Assembly (NCBI GenBank): GCA_045403015.1
Contig: JAXIPI010000258.1
Location: 1 to 19,184, forward strand
Reading direction: 5' to 3'
Source: Gaiellasilicea sp045403015
Lineage (GTDB): Bacteria; Actinomycetota; Thermoleophilia; Gaiellales; Gaiellaceae
Length of the DNA stretch: 19,184 nucleotides
A model generated the notes under the pieces. It did no database searches, was not told where the DNA came from, and worked only from the letters and a program-made list of their open reading frames with translations. The translations under genes and the position numbers were made by a program. This document shows, one piece after another, positions 1-8,555 of this stretch (positions within the stretch are counted from its first letter, which is position 1; each line of letters opens with the position of its first letter).

Positions 1-1
1 G

Positions 2-1288
2 CCGCTCTTCTGGGCCGTCATGTCCCTCGGCGTGATCGTCGGCTTCACGACCGCCTACCCGGTCAACGTCTGGATGGTCTCCCGGAACATGAAGCACGGC
101 CTGATGAGCGTGAGCAAGACCGCGTCAGCACACACGGCGCCTGGCCACGGCCGGCACGCACACGGGATGCGTTGGAACGTGACACGGTCGCAGCTGAGCT
201 CGGTCGCGTTCCTCACGGTTCTGGCGCTCGTTCTCGGCACGATCCTCCCCGCGCAGAAAGTGAACCTCTCGCTCAGCGCCGAGGACGTGGGCGGCGCGAT
301 CATGCCGCCCGGGATGATCATGACCCGCGACACGCCCGCCCAGGCGATGCGCGACATGGCCGCGATCGACTCCCGCGACACGTCGTATTCGGCACCGGCG
401 GCAGCGCGCGGCGACCGGACACTCGTGCCCCGCAACGAAGGCGGCGTGAAGGTCTTCGAGCTCTCGACCTCGGTGATCCGCTGGAACATCCTCTCCTACG
501 AGCAGGTGCACGCCTACGCGTTCAACCAGCAGGTACCCGGGCCGCGCATCGTCGCGACCGAGGGCGACCGCCTTCGCATTGTCGTCCGAAACGGGTTGCC
601 CGAGAGCACCACAGTCCACTGGCACGGCCTCATCCTCCCCAATCAGATGGACGGGCCCGCCGAAATCACACAGCCGCCGATCCCGCCCGGCGACTCTTAC
701 ACCTACGAGTTCACAGCCGCTCAAGCCGGCACCTTCTTCTACCACTCACATGACCATCCGGACCGGCAACAGGCGCTCGGGCTGTACGGCGCCCTGATCA
801 TCAAGCCGAAGAACCCGAGCCGAGACGCCGCCTACCGCTACCAGCACGACGTCGTCATCCAGCTGCAGGAGTGGCTCGAGCGTGAAGGCATCACTTACCC
901 GGCGATGCTGATGGAAGGCGGCCTGCCGAACTTCTTCACCATCAACGGCAAGGCATTCCCAGAGACCGAGCGGATCCACATGCGCGTCGGCGAGCGCGTG
1001 CGAATCCGCTTCATCGGCACCAACAACAACTTCGTCCACCCGATGCACATCCACGGCGGCCCGTTCGAAATCGTCGAGACCGACGGCAACCCTGTCCCCG
1101 CCGGCGCACGCTTCCTCAAGGACACCGTCAACGTCGGGCCGGGCGAGCGCTGGGACGTCATCTGGACCGCGCGACGGCCGGGCAACTGGCTCCTCCACTG
1201 CCACATCCCGCACCACACGACGAACAACAACGTGGAGGAAGACGGCGCGGGCGGCCTGACCACGATCATCGACGTCAGCCGCAGCTGA
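2..1288 (+). CDS. DUF4396-multicopper oxidase fusion, 5' truncated by window edge
   Basis: The frame is open to the left edge, so the true start lies outside; the ATG at 20 is probably internal. Numbering from that ATG (422 residues), residues 1-30 resemble the last membrane helix of DUF4396 proteins, and a second hydrophobic helix spans about 58-76. A methionine-rich stretch (95-113) follows, then two cupredoxin domains. Copper motifs are HWHG (200-203), YHSH (241-244), HPMHIHG (340-346) and HCHIPHH (393-399). These supply type 2/3 ligands from both domains and a type 1 Cys394/His399 site in the second domain only, as in two-domain oxidases. The axial type 1 position, usually Met at Cys+10, is Asn404. 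The predicted role is a membrane-anchored, extracytoplasmic copper-dependent oxidase; its substrate is unknown. A hairpin follows the stop. Confidence 0.9.
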   Translation, partial: PLFWAVMSLGVIVGFTTAYPVNVWMVSRNMKHGLMSVSKTASAHTAPGHGRHAHGMRWNVTRSQLSSVAFLTVLALVLGTILPAQKVNLSLSAEDVGGAIMPPGMIMTRDTPAQAMRDMAAIDSRDTSYSAPAAARGDRTLVPRNEGGVKVFELSTSVIRWNILSYEQVHAYAFNQQVPGPRIVATEGDRLRIVVRNGLPESTTVHWHGLILPNQMDGPAEITQPPIPPGDSYTYEFTAAQAGTFFYHSHDHPDRQQALGLYGALIIKPKNPSRDAAYRYQHDVVIQLQEWLEREGITYPAMLMEGGLPNFFTINGKAFPETERIHMRVGERVRIRFIGTNNNFVHPMHIHGGPFEIVETDGNPVPAGARFLKDTVNVGPGERWDVIWTARRPGNWLLHCHIPHHTTNNNVEEDGAGGLTTIIDVSRS

Positions 1289-1303
1289 ATGTGCTTGTTC
1301 GAG

Positions 1304-1336
1304 CGGAGGGAGCCGACCGGCGGCCGGCTCCCTCCG
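1304..1336. terminator. Strong hairpin between convergent genes
   Basis: A perfect 12-bp stem (1304-1315 with 1325-1336, built on GGAGGGAGCCG) encloses a 9-base loop and is followed on the + strand by a short T-containing tail (TCGTTT). It lies between the oxidase stop and the stop of the leftward LVIVD gene, so it probably terminates both transcripts. The tail is weak, so full intrinsic function is inferred. Confidence 0.7.
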
Positions 1337-1344
1337 TCGTTTAG

Positions 1345-3216
1345 CTAGCTTCCGGTGTAGCGGAAGATGTAGAGGCCGAAGTCGCGGTCGCTGGCGGCGA
1401 CGTACTCCTGGCCGTTGTGAGCGAAGACCTGCACGCCCCAGAAGTTGTTGCCGCCGACGTCGATGTAGTGGCCGACTTCGACGAGCTTGTCGCTCACGAT
1501 CTTCGTGACGCGGAATCCCGCCGAGTAGTACGAGAAGTAAACGAGATCAGCCCTCGTCGGCGAGGTCGCCGCCTCGTGCACCGAAAGGTCGCCGAAGCCG
1601 GAGGCGTATGCAGGGTCGTGCGCTTCGGGGATGGCGTAGGTGTCGAGCTCCGCCATCTTCCCGTTCCCGTATCTGAACAGGTGCACATATCCCCAGCCGT
1701 CGAAGCTCGACGTGAAGCGCAGGGTGTCACCTGTGGTGCCGATATCGACGGGCAGCTGCTCCGGCCCGGTGCCGGCGAGGCACGCCGCGTTGTCGTAGGC
1801 CTCGTCGAAGATCGCGAAGCCCTGCCCCCGCGGCGCGACACCGAACGTGGGGATGTCGCCCTCGACGCTCATTCCGAGCGAGCCGTCGCACCCGCCATCA
1901 GTGCCGGTGCGGTTGAAGATCAACACTGCGTCGTAGCCGCCCGCGGCGATCACTGCCGCCACCTTCTCTGTGAACGTGCAGACACCGCGCTCCACGACTG
2001 CGATGTCGATCACGGCCGCATTCCCGGCCGGAACGACCGGATCACCGGGGCATGCGCGTCCAACGAATACCGACGTGCCTTCGATCGAGTCGCCTGATTC
2101 GAGCGGCGTCGTGCCGCTGCCCTGGCTGGCCGTGATCGGCGTGTTGTCCGTCACGTTCAGGCCCTCCAGGACGAACGGACCAAAGTCCTCGTCGGCGCCG
2201 ATCACGTATCGGTTGTCGAGCGTGAACTCCGCCTCGTGCCCGTTGCCCTCGGGCTTCACGATGAAGCCGCTCTCAGCCGCTTCGGGATCCGGGTTCGTGA
2301 AGTCGGTGTCCCCGATGTACGTCGGGTTGAGCGGATCGGTGACGTCGATCGCCACATAGCCTGCATCCCAATACGACAGCAGCATCACCTGGCGGCCGCC
2401 GATCTCCTTCACGACCACGTCGTGGAAGAACACCTCCACGAGATTCGCCGGCGCCGCTTGGAGGATTTGCGGGAACGTCTGGTCGAGGTCGTACTCGGCG
2501 ATCAGAGAAGCCTTCTTCGGGTCGGTGATGTCGATGATGTCGACGTCCGTCTCCTCCTCGTTGTCGACGATCACCGCGTACGCCTTCGAGCCCGCGTCCC
2601 AGGCGAAGACGCTGTGAATCTCGTGAGCGTCCTTCTTGCCTGCGCCGGGAACGGTCGAATCGCCGACTCCTTCCACGAGCGGCGTCGGGCTCGACGGCTT
2701 CGAGACGTCGTAGATGTTCATGCCGCCGAAGCCGATCTGCTCCTTGCCCAAGCACTTCTCGTTGTTCGTCACGAGGATGTCCCCGTTGAAAGCAGGCGTG
2801 TCGATGTGCAGCGCTTGGATGCCTTCGCCCGGGTAGCTGGCCTCCTTCGAGGCGATGAAGGCGACTTCCTTCGGGCTGGACGGATTGCGCACGTCGACGA
2901 CGTGAACGCCGTTGTACTTGCAGGTCACGACACCCCATGCGGCGAGGTACGCGTAGCCGTTGAAGACGCCGACGTCCGCGATCTTTTCCGGGACGACGTT
3001 CTTCAACTTCAGCTTGCTCACCAGAGCCACATTTGAGCTCGAACCCTCCGGGTGCAGGTGGCCCGCAGTCGTTCCGTGCTGGTGGGCGTCGCGGGCGCCA
3101 TCGGACGCGGCCACGCCGCCGTCGGGTGCTCCCGATGTCGCCGCCGTCGCCAGCCCCGCAGCGACCAGCAAACACGCAGCCGCCAAACCTGCCCGCGCCG
3201 AAACGCGTCGTCTCAT
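1345..3216 (-). CDS. Secreted LVIVD-repeat beta-propeller protein with PA domain
   Basis: This 623-residue protein starts at the ATG at 3216, preceded by a GGGGGAG ribosome site. The frame stays open further upstream, but the start is fixed by a signal peptide (MRRR, then a hydrophobic core to about residue 26). Mature repeats carry the LVIVD signature, e.g. VHVVDVRNP (about 105-112), MNIYDVSKP (166-174), VDIIDITDP (225-233) and YVAIDVTDP (287-295). A protease-associated (PA) domain of about 90 residues (378-470, containing ERGVCTFTEK) is inserted between propeller repeats. A short His-rich stretch (H45, H47, H53, H55) follows the signal peptide. The protein is probably extracellular; binding partner and function are unknown. 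It diverges from a second LVIVD gene and converges on the copper oxidase. Confidence 0.85.
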   Translation of the reverse strand: MRRRVSARAGLAAACLLVAAGLATAATSGAPDGGVAASDGARDAHQHGTTAGHLHPEGSSSNVALVSKLKLKNVVPEKIADVGVFNGYAYLAAWGVVTCKYNGVHVVDVRNPSSPKEVAFIASKEASYPGEGIQALHIDTPAFNGDILVTNNEKCLGKEQIGFGGMNIYDVSKPSSPTPLVEGVGDSTVPGAGKKDAHEIHSVFAWDAGSKAYAVIVDNEEETDVDIIDITDPKKASLIAEYDLDQTFPQILQAAPANLVEVFFHDVVVKEIGGRQVMLLSYWDAGYVAIDVTDPLNPTYIGDTDFTNPDPEAAESGFIVKPEGNGHEAEFTLDNRYVIGADEDFGPFVLEGLNVTDNTPITASQGSGTTPLESGDSIEGTSVFVGRACPGDPVVPAGNAAVIDIAVVERGVCTFTEKVAAVIAAGGYDAVLIFNRTGTDGGCDGSLGMSVEGDIPTFGVAPRGQGFAIFDEAYDNAACLAGTGPEQLPVDIGTTGDTLRFTSSFDGWGYVHLFRYGNGKMAELDTYAIPEAHDPAYASGFGDLSVHEAATSPTRADLVYFSYYSAGFRVTKIVSDKLVEVGHYIDVGGNNFWGVQVFAHNGQEYVAASDRDFGLYIFRYTGS

Positions 3217-3408
3217 CACTCCCCCATTCTGCCCCCAACTGTCTGGCCGCCGGGGCGCTCTTTGCAGGTGCGGGGGAGTGTATTCGAGCCGGTGCAGAGC
3301 GCCAAACCCAGAGGCGGTCCCCCATTTCGCGCCACGCTCGAGGGTGACCGCACCGGTGAGGCACCTCGTGCAGAATCCAGCGATACGGCTCGGAAAAGGG
3401 GGAACACG
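3217..3408. promoter_or_regulatory. Divergent promoter region of the two LVIVD genes
   Basis: This 192-base non-coding gap separates two divergently transcribed secreted-protein genes and must hold both promoters. Each end has a purine-rich ribosome site (GGGGGAG on the minus strand next to 3216; AAAAGGGGGAA on the plus strand before 3409). No convincing -35/-10 pair or palindromic operator was recognised. Confidence 0.5.
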
Positions 3409-4857
3409 ATGCGCAGGTTCCGACTCATTCTCTTTGTCGCGGCGAGTGCGCTCGCCGTCGTTGCGGTGGCAGCGACGGCGCCGTCGAAGAGCGATCTGTT
3501 GAAAGACGAGCTGCACTTCGCCGAGCAGTCGCAGAAGACGTACAGCGGCGGCTCGAAGATGGGATCCGCCTGGAACATGGAGGTCGTCGGCCACAACAAC
3601 CTCGGCGTCCGCGGCTTCAACGCCGACGTCTGGCAGCACGAGGGCTACGCCTACGTCGGTCACTGGGGCTTCGCCGACTGGGCGACGGGCAACTCGCGCT
3701 TCTGCCCCGGTGTCCCCGACAACGGCGTCGCCGTCATCGACGCGCGTGATCCGTCGACGCCGACGCGCGTCGCGACGCTGCAGAACCCAGAGGGCACCTC
3801 GGCCGAGGACATCGTCGTCTTCACGGAACAGTCTGGTCCGTTGGTGGACCACGACATCGCCGTCGCGGGCATCCAGTGGTGCGGCGGCAGCCGCCAAGAC
3901 CCGGCCGCGATCCACGGCTTGATGCTCTGGGACGTGACGAATCCTGCCGCGCCGACCCAACTCGGCTTCCTGGACACAGGCTGCTGCACGCGCGGCGTCC
4001 ATGAATTCGAGGTTGCCTATCGCGCCGACCTCGGGCGCACCTTCGCCTACGCGACCGTGCCGGCTGGGAGCTACCCCGACAGCGAGAACGAGAACGGCCT
4101 CCGCGACGCGGCCGGCAAGGGGGACTTCCGCCTGATCGACATCACCGATCCGGAGGCGCCCGCCGAGGTCTCGACCTGGAAGGTGCAGCAGGCCGGCGGC
4201 CCGTTCGCCGCCCAGGGGTGCGACCCCGATGGCAACTACGGCCATGGCGCCGAGCCCTCCGCCGACGGAAAGCTTGTCTTCCTCTCCTACTGGGACAGCG
4301 GCTTCATCCAGCTCGACCTAACCGACCCGGCAGCGCCCGTCTTCGAGGGCCGCACGGTCTACCCCGCCAACGCGGACGGGGATGCGCACTCCTCTCAGTG
4401 GGACGAGGCCCGCAATCTCCTGTTCACCGCCGACGAGGACTTCTGCAAGTCCTCCGGCTCGGGGATCGAGAAGGGCTTCGGCTACATGCGTGTCTACGAC
4501 TACTCCGGCGCAGACGCTCCCGTGCAGATCGGCGAGTACCGAACACCGAACTCGCTCGGCACCGACGACCAGGCCGCGGGCGACTTCGTCATCCACAACA
4601 ACTTCCTGGTCGGAACAACCGTCTACTCGTCCTGGTACACGGACGGCGTTCGCGTCATCGACACCTCCAACCCAGAGGCACCGAGAGAAGTCGCCTACTT
4701 CGTCCCCCCGGCAACCGAGAACCCCGTCAAACCCTCGCAGCGCGGCGTCCTCACGAACACCACCCAGGTCTGGGGCGTCGTCGTCGACGAGGCAACCGGG
4801 CTCGTCTACGCCAGCGACATGAACTCCGGCCTCTGGATCTTGCGCCGAACTGGATAG
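3409..4857 (+). CDS. Secreted LVIVD-repeat protein
   Basis: This 482-residue protein starts at the ATG at 3409 after an AAAAGGGGG ribosome site. The frame is open further upstream, but the signal peptide (MRRFRLILFVAASALAVVAV, cleavage near 22-24) sets this start. LVIVD-type propeller strands recur: GVAVIDARDP (106-115), GLMLWDVTNP (about 170-179), FRLIDITDP (240-248), FIQLDLTDP (about 309-317) and VRVIDTSNP (about 444-452). Cysteines such as C99, C158 and the C192-C193 pair may form disulfides. It lacks the PA insertion of its divergent neighbour but shares the fold and motifs such as LSYWD and ADEDF, so the two look like diverged paralogues. It is probably extracellular; no enzymatic motif was seen. 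Confidence 0.85.
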   Translation: MRRFRLILFVAASALAVVAVAATAPSKSDLLKDELHFAEQSQKTYSGGSKMGSAWNMEVVGHNNLGVRGFNADVWQHEGYAYVGHWGFADWATGNSRFCPGVPDNGVAVIDARDPSTPTRVATLQNPEGTSAEDIVVFTEQSGPLVDHDIAVAGIQWCGGSRQDPAAIHGLMLWDVTNPAAPTQLGFLDTGCCTRGVHEFEVAYRADLGRTFAYATVPAGSYPDSENENGLRDAAGKGDFRLIDITDPEAPAEVSTWKVQQAGGPFAAQGCDPDGNYGHGAEPSADGKLVFLSYWDSGFIQLDLTDPAAPVFEGRTVYPANADGDAHSSQWDEARNLLFTADEDFCKSSGSGIEKGFGYMRVYDYSGADAPVQIGEYRTPNSLGTDDQAAGDFVIHNNFLVGTTVYSSWYTDGVRVIDTSNPEAPREVAYFVPPATENPVKPSQRGVLTNTTQVWGVVVDEATGLVYASDMNSGLWILRRTG

Positions 4858-5113
4858 GCGTGCCAGCGAACGTAACCCGCAGAAAAAAAATGAGTGCTCT
4901 ACACGACAGCGGCCGCGCTACTCGTGACTTCGGCTGTGACGGCACAGAGTGACTCGCTCTCGAGGCATCACCGGGGCCTCACGAGGGTACGGTTTGACAC
5001 CCTTCTACGGGTGTATACCTCATGGAGCTATGCGGGTTTGCGCAGCGTTTGGGGGTGGGTTCAATTAATCGCCCAGAACGCGCTCAAGAAGGCGAAGGCG
5101 ACGGCGTAGCCGC
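4858..5113. other. Intergenic gap with inverted repeat and A-tract
   Basis: This gap lies between the convergent ends of the second LVIVD gene and the VWA gene. It contains an A8 run (about 4883-4890), which reads as T8 for leftward transcripts and could mark the end of the VWA operon, although the stem next to it is ragged. It also holds a perfect inverted repeat, ACACCC-N6-GGGTGT (4997-5014), overlapping a TTGACA hexamer (4994-4999). Short open frames here start with GTG or lack a ribosome site and resemble nothing recognised. Confidence 0.45.
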
Positions 5114-6244
5114 TCAGGCGGCGTGCCGCCGCTCGATCCCTGCGACGACGGCCGCGAGCTCCTCGAGGCTGAGGAGGTTGTGGCCGGACAGGAAACGGTC
5201 CACGAACGGCAGGGCAGCCCGCATCCCACCGGCAAGCGGCTGGTACTGCGGGTTGCCCTTGAGCGGGTTCACCCAGATGACTGCGTAGGCGGCCCGGGCC
5301 AGCCTCGCCATCTCGCGTCCGACGGCTTCCGGCCCCTCACGCTCCCAGCCGTCCGAGACGATCACGACGACGGCGCCGCGTGACAGCGCGCGGCGGCCGT
5401 ACAGGTCGTTGAACTCCTTCAGCGAGGCGCCGATCCGAGTCCCGCTCCCCCAGTCGACGTCACTCGCCGAGGCCCGGGCGAGCGCGCTCTCCGGATCGCG
5501 CGTGGCGAGGTCACGCGTGATGCACGTCAGCCTCGTGCCGAAGCCGAACGCCTCCACGCCCGGTCCGGTGCCGACCAGCGCGTGGAGAAACAGCAGCAGA
5601 GCACGCGCGTAAGCGTCCATCGAGCCGGACACGTCGCAGAGGACGACAAGCTTCCGCGGGACCTCCTTGCGAGCCTTCCAGGGCTGGTCGACGGCATCAC
5701 CACCGGTCCGCAGCGAGCGCCTGATCAGCCTCCGCATGTCGAGACGGTCGCCGCGGGGATCGGGGATCCGCCGCCGTGACGTCCGCCGCGGACGGCTGCG
5801 GGCGATCGCGAGCAGCAGGCGGCGAGCGCGTTCGAACTCCTCGGCCGTCATCTCCGCGAAGTCCTTCTCGCGCAGGAGCTCGTGTGCCGACGCACCACGC
5901 TCGATCGGCTCACCGGCGACCTCGACGTCGTCACCCCCCGCCTCGGAGCCGAGCGTCGCCTCGATCCGGTCGGCGAGCTTCCGGCGCTCCTTCTGCCGGA
6001 CGAGAGGTGCGACCGGCCCGCGCAGAAACCAGGCGACGAACGCGCGGTCGAAGAGCTCGAGTTCGTCCTGGCGGGAGACGAGCGTCTGCCTGAGTGCGAA
6101 GTACACGTCCTCCTGCCTCGTCACGTCGACCGCTCCCAGCCCCCGCACTGCATCGGCGACGCGGCCCGGCCCGACCTCGATGCCGACCTCCCGCAGCACC
6201 CGGCCGAAGGTGACGACGTGGCGAACGATCGCCGAGCCTGCCAC
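5114..6244 (-). CDS. VWA domain protein, CoxE-like
   Basis: This 376-residue protein of the VWA-containing CoxE-like family begins at a GTG at 6244, five bases after the stop of the MoxR gene, with an AAAGG ribosome site. The N-terminal 150 residues are helical and charged. The C-terminal von Willebrand factor A domain has a complete metal-ion-dependent adhesion site: D204-x-S206-x-S208 (DVSGSM), T269 (GSGTR) and D298 (VSDGW). In CO dehydrogenase operons CoxE works with the AAA+ protein CoxD in maturation of the Mo active site. Here the pair is divergent from a Mo-hydroxylase operon lacking CO dehydrogenase motifs, so a similar maturation role for that enzyme is inferred. Confidence 0.88.
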   Translation of the reverse strand: MAGSAIVRHVVTFGRVLREVGIEVGPGRVADAVRGLGAVDVTRQEDVYFALRQTLVSRQDELELFDRAFVAWFLRGPVAPLVRQKERRKLADRIEATLGSEAGGDDVEVAGEPIERGASAHELLREKDFAEMTAEEFERARRLLLAIARSRPRRTSRRRIPDPRGDRLDMRRLIRRSLRTGGDAVDQPWKARKEVPRKLVVLCDVSGSMDAYARALLLFLHALVGTGPGVEAFGFGTRLTCITRDLATRDPESALARASASDVDWGSGTRIGASLKEFNDLYGRRALSRGAVVVIVSDGWEREGPEAVGREMARLARAAYAVIWVNPLKGNPQYQPLAGGMRAALPFVDRFLSGHNLLSLEELAAVVAGIERRHAA

Positions 6245-6249
6245 GGCCT

Positions 6250-7131
6250 TTAGCGGCCCGACGCCGTCCGGGCCTCGTCGATCAGACCGACGAGCGTCTC
6301 GTCGCGAACGGCTTCGATGTCCTCGCGGTACTTGAGCACCGAGCCGAGCGTCTGCTCGACCACCTGCGCGTCGATCTCCTCGCGGCCGAGAGCGGCAAGC
6401 GCCTGCGCCCAGTCGATGGTCTCGGCCACTCCCGGCGGCTTCGCGAGGTCGAGCCCGCGCAGGCCGCGGACGAACGCAGCGGCCTCCTCAGCCAGTCGCT
6501 CGGGAATCCCCGGCACGCGCAGTCGCACGATCTCGACCTCTCGCTCCAGCGAGGGATGGCCGATCCAGTGGAAGAGGGCACGGCGCTTGAGCGCGTCGTG
6601 CAGCTCGCGGGTGCGGTTCGACGTCAGCACCACCGCCGGCTTCCGGCGCGCCCGGATCGTTCCGAGCTCCGGGATCGTGATCTGGAAGTCGGAGAGCACC
6701 TCGAGCAAGAATGCTTCGAACTCCTCGTCCGCACGGTCGACCTCGTCGATCAGGAGCACGACGTGCTCGTCCGTGTCGATCGCCTCGAGCAGCGGCCGCC
6801 GGATCAGGAACTCGGGCCCGAAGAGCTCGTCCTCCGAGACCGTCCCCTCCTGCGCCGCGCGGATGTGGAGCAGCTGGCGGGGGTAGTTCCACTCATAGAC
6901 CGCGTGGGTGACGTCGAGGCCCTCGTAGCACTGTAGCCGGATCAGCCGTGCGCCGAGCGACCGCGCAAGCGCCTTCGCAGCCTCCGTCTTCCCCACTCCT
7001 GCCTCCCCCTCGAGGAGCACTGGCTTCTCGAGTGCAAGCGAAAGAAAGAGCGCCGTAGCGAGGCCGCGATCCGGCAAGTAGTCCGCCTCGCGCAGGGCCG
7101 CCTCGAGCTCGTCGATCGTGTTGAAGGCCAT
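6250..7131 (-). CDS. MoxR-family AAA+ ATPase, CoxD-like
   Basis: This 293-residue AAA+ ATPase of the MoxR/CoxD group has a Walker A at 42-49 (GEAGVGKT), a Walker B at 124-130 (VVLLIDE), and a sensor-type Asn in VVLTSNRTREL. The lid follows in the C-terminal third. MoxR proteins act with VWA partners as chaperones that insert or activate cofactors. The downstream VWA gene starts five bases after this stop, so the two form an operon. The divergent Mo-hydroxylase operon starts 124 bases away, which suggests the hydroxylase is the client. A shared palindrome (7172-7185) lies between them, 40 bases from this start, and may control both directions. Confidence 0.9.
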   Translation of the reverse strand: MAFNTIDELEAALREADYLPDRGLATALFLSLALEKPVLLEGEAGVGKTEAAKALARSLGARLIRLQCYEGLDVTHAVYEWNYPRQLLHIRAAQEGTVSEDELFGPEFLIRRPLLEAIDTDEHVVLLIDEVDRADEEFEAFLLEVLSDFQITIPELGTIRARRKPAVVLTSNRTRELHDALKRRALFHWIGHPSLEREVEIVRLRVPGIPERLAEEAAAFVRGLRGLDLAKPPGVAETIDWAQALAALGREEIDAQVVEQTLGSVLKYREDIEAVRDETLVGLIDEARTASGR

Positions 7132-7171
7132 GAGGGCAGCGTACTCGACCCCTCCGCGCCGTTCAGCTACA

Positions 7172-7185
7172 GATAATCGATTCTC
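7172..7185. promoter_or_regulatory. Candidate operator, site A
   Basis: The sequence GATAATCGATTCTC is an imperfect palindrome: six of seven base pairs match, with only the third pair mismatched. It lies between the moxR-like gene and the Mo-hydroxylase operon. The same architecture recurs at 14775-14788 and 17761-17774. GATAAT also resembles a -10 hexamer for the rightward operon, so a bound repressor could block initiation. The binding protein is inferred to be the GntR regulator at 17088-17750. Confidence 0.6.
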
Positions 7186-7254
7186 ATTTGTTCGCGGGGC
7201 GGCACCGTTCTAGACTCGGCGAACACGAGGGACATCCCCAACGAAGGATGGTCA

Positions 7255-8031
7255 ATGACTGCGCCCGACGTACTCCAACCGTCATCACCCGAGGAGGCTG
7301 TCTCCCTCTTCGAGGCCGGCGTGACGGTGATCGCCGGCGGAACGATCGTCGTCCCCGAAATGACGAGTGGGAGGCTCCGCCCAGAACGAGCGATGCTGCT
7401 GACCGGCGCCGGGCTCGCCGGGATCACCCGCAACGGATCCCGGGTCACGATCGGCGCGACGACGCCGGTTACGGAGCTCGAGTCGCTCTCGGCCCCGATC
7501 GGACTGTGCGCAGCGAACGTCGCCGACAGCGAGATCCGCGCGCAGGGCACCGTCGGCGGCAACCTCTGCGCCGGCAAGGGACCTGAGGCGCCCCGGGGCG
7601 ACCTGCAGGGCGCCCTGCTGGCCGTCGGCGCGATGGTGCGCTCGGCGGGTGCCGGCGGCGAGACGACCGAGCCGCTCGAGGACTTCCTTCCGCATTGCCA
7701 GGACCGGCTGCTCCTCGACGTCTCGTACGACGAACCCTCGGCCGGAGCCTTCGCGCCGCTGACCAGGCCTCACACGCACGACTACACGGCCCTCGCCGTC
7801 TCGGCGGCGCGGGGCGAGGACGGCACAGTGCGGCTCGCGGCCAGCGGCGTGGCCGGCCACGCGGCTCGGCTCCCGAGCGCCGAGGCGAAGGCGAGCGACC
7901 CGGAAGCGGCGGCCGGGGCGGCCGTCGGGGATGTGACGTTCGCCGACGACGCACTCGCGTCGGCCTGGTACCGGAAGCGAATCCTGCCCGTGCTCGTCCG
8001 CCGGGCACTCACGCAGCTCGAGGAGGTCTGA
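7255..8031 (+). CDS. Mo-hydroxylase FAD-binding (medium) subunit
   Basis: This 258-residue protein is a CoxM/xanthine dehydrogenase FAD-type subunit, slightly shorter than the usual 280-290. FAD motifs are AGGT (27-30) and QGTVGGN (97-103), where the family has AGGTD and a T-x-GGN motif. The C-terminal CoxM-like domain ends in WYRKRILPVLVRRAL, typical of the family. It passes electrons from the [2Fe-2S] subunit to the final acceptor. The ATG at 7255 has a GAAGGA site upstream. The stop overlaps the start of the next gene (TGATG). It is the first gene of a five-gene coupled operon, 70 bases downstream of candidate operator site A. Confidence 0.9.
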   Translation: MTAPDVLQPSSPEEAVSLFEAGVTVIAGGTIVVPEMTSGRLRPERAMLLTGAGLAGITRNGSRVTIGATTPVTELESLSAPIGLCAANVADSEIRAQGTVGGNLCAGKGPEAPRGDLQGALLAVGAMVRSAGAGGETTEPLEDFLPHCQDRLLLDVSYDEPSAGAFAPLTRPHTHDYTALAVSAARGEDGTVRLAASGVAGHAARLPSAEAKASDPEAAAGAAVGDVTFADDALASAWYRKRILPVLVRRALTQLEEV

Positions 8032-8555
8032 TGAAGCTGACCGTCAACGGTGTCGAGCGGTCGTTCGAGACCCCTCCCCTGACGCCGCTCTTGCACGTGC
8101 TCCGCGAGGAGCTGGGGATCACGAGTCCGAAGGCCGGCTGCCAGCAAGGCGGCTGCGGCTCCTGCACCATCCTCGTGGACGGTGCGCCGCGGCGAGCCTG
8201 CTTGCTCGCGATCGCTGCCATCGACGGTGCCGAGATCACGACGCTGGAGGGCCTCGGCTCGCCGGAGGCGCTGTCGCCGATCCAGACCGCGTTCCACGAG
8301 CACTACGCCGCGCAGTGCGGGTTCTGCACCTCCGGCATGGTGCTCGCCGCTCACGGGTACCTGGAGGGCGGGGGGACTTCCGAACGCGAGTCGATCCAGA
8401 AGGCGCTCGCCGGACACGTCTGTCGCTGCACGGGCTACGTCAAGATCATCAACGCCGTGGCGGCGGCTGCAGGCGGCGACGTCGAGGCCACCCAGCGCTG
8501 GCTGCCGCAGTCGAGTGACGAGGCGCCGGTCGAGATTCCGGGGTCCCCCGCATGA
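8031..8555 (+). CDS. Mo-hydroxylase [2Fe-2S] (small) subunit
   Basis: This 174-residue protein is the two-cluster iron-sulfur subunit of the xanthine oxidase family. The plant-ferredoxin-like domain holds one cluster through C37, C42, C45 and C57 (CQQGGCGSC). The helical domain holds the second through C96, C99 (CGFC) and C131, C133 (CRC). All eight cysteines are present, so the electron relay is intact. The ATG at 8031 overlaps the preceding TGA and follows a GAGGAGG ribosome site; the stop overlaps the next ATG (ATGA). It carries electrons from the molybdenum site to FAD. Length is normal for the family. Confidence 0.95.
   Translation: MKLTVNGVERSFETPPLTPLLHVLREELGITSPKAGCQQGGCGSCTILVDGAPRRACLLAIAAIDGAEITTLEGLGSPEALSPIQTAFHEHYAAQCGFCTSGMVLAAHGYLEGGGTSERESIQKALAGHVCRCTGYVKIINAVAAAAGGDVEATQRWLPQSSDEAPVEIPGSPA

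Noticed and set aside
3052..3408. Upstream extension of the rightward LVIVD frame
   Set aside because: It overlaps the divergent gene antisense; the signal peptide at 3409 with its ribosome site is the start.
3217..4245. Upstream extension of the leftward LVIVD frame to a 966-residue protein
   Set aside because: It runs antisense through the second LVIVD gene, and the signal peptide with ribosome site at 3216 marks the real start.
4894..5288. Short plus-strand frames (71 and 88 codons)
   Set aside because: No ribosome sites or recognisable sequence; one overlaps the VWA gene antisense.
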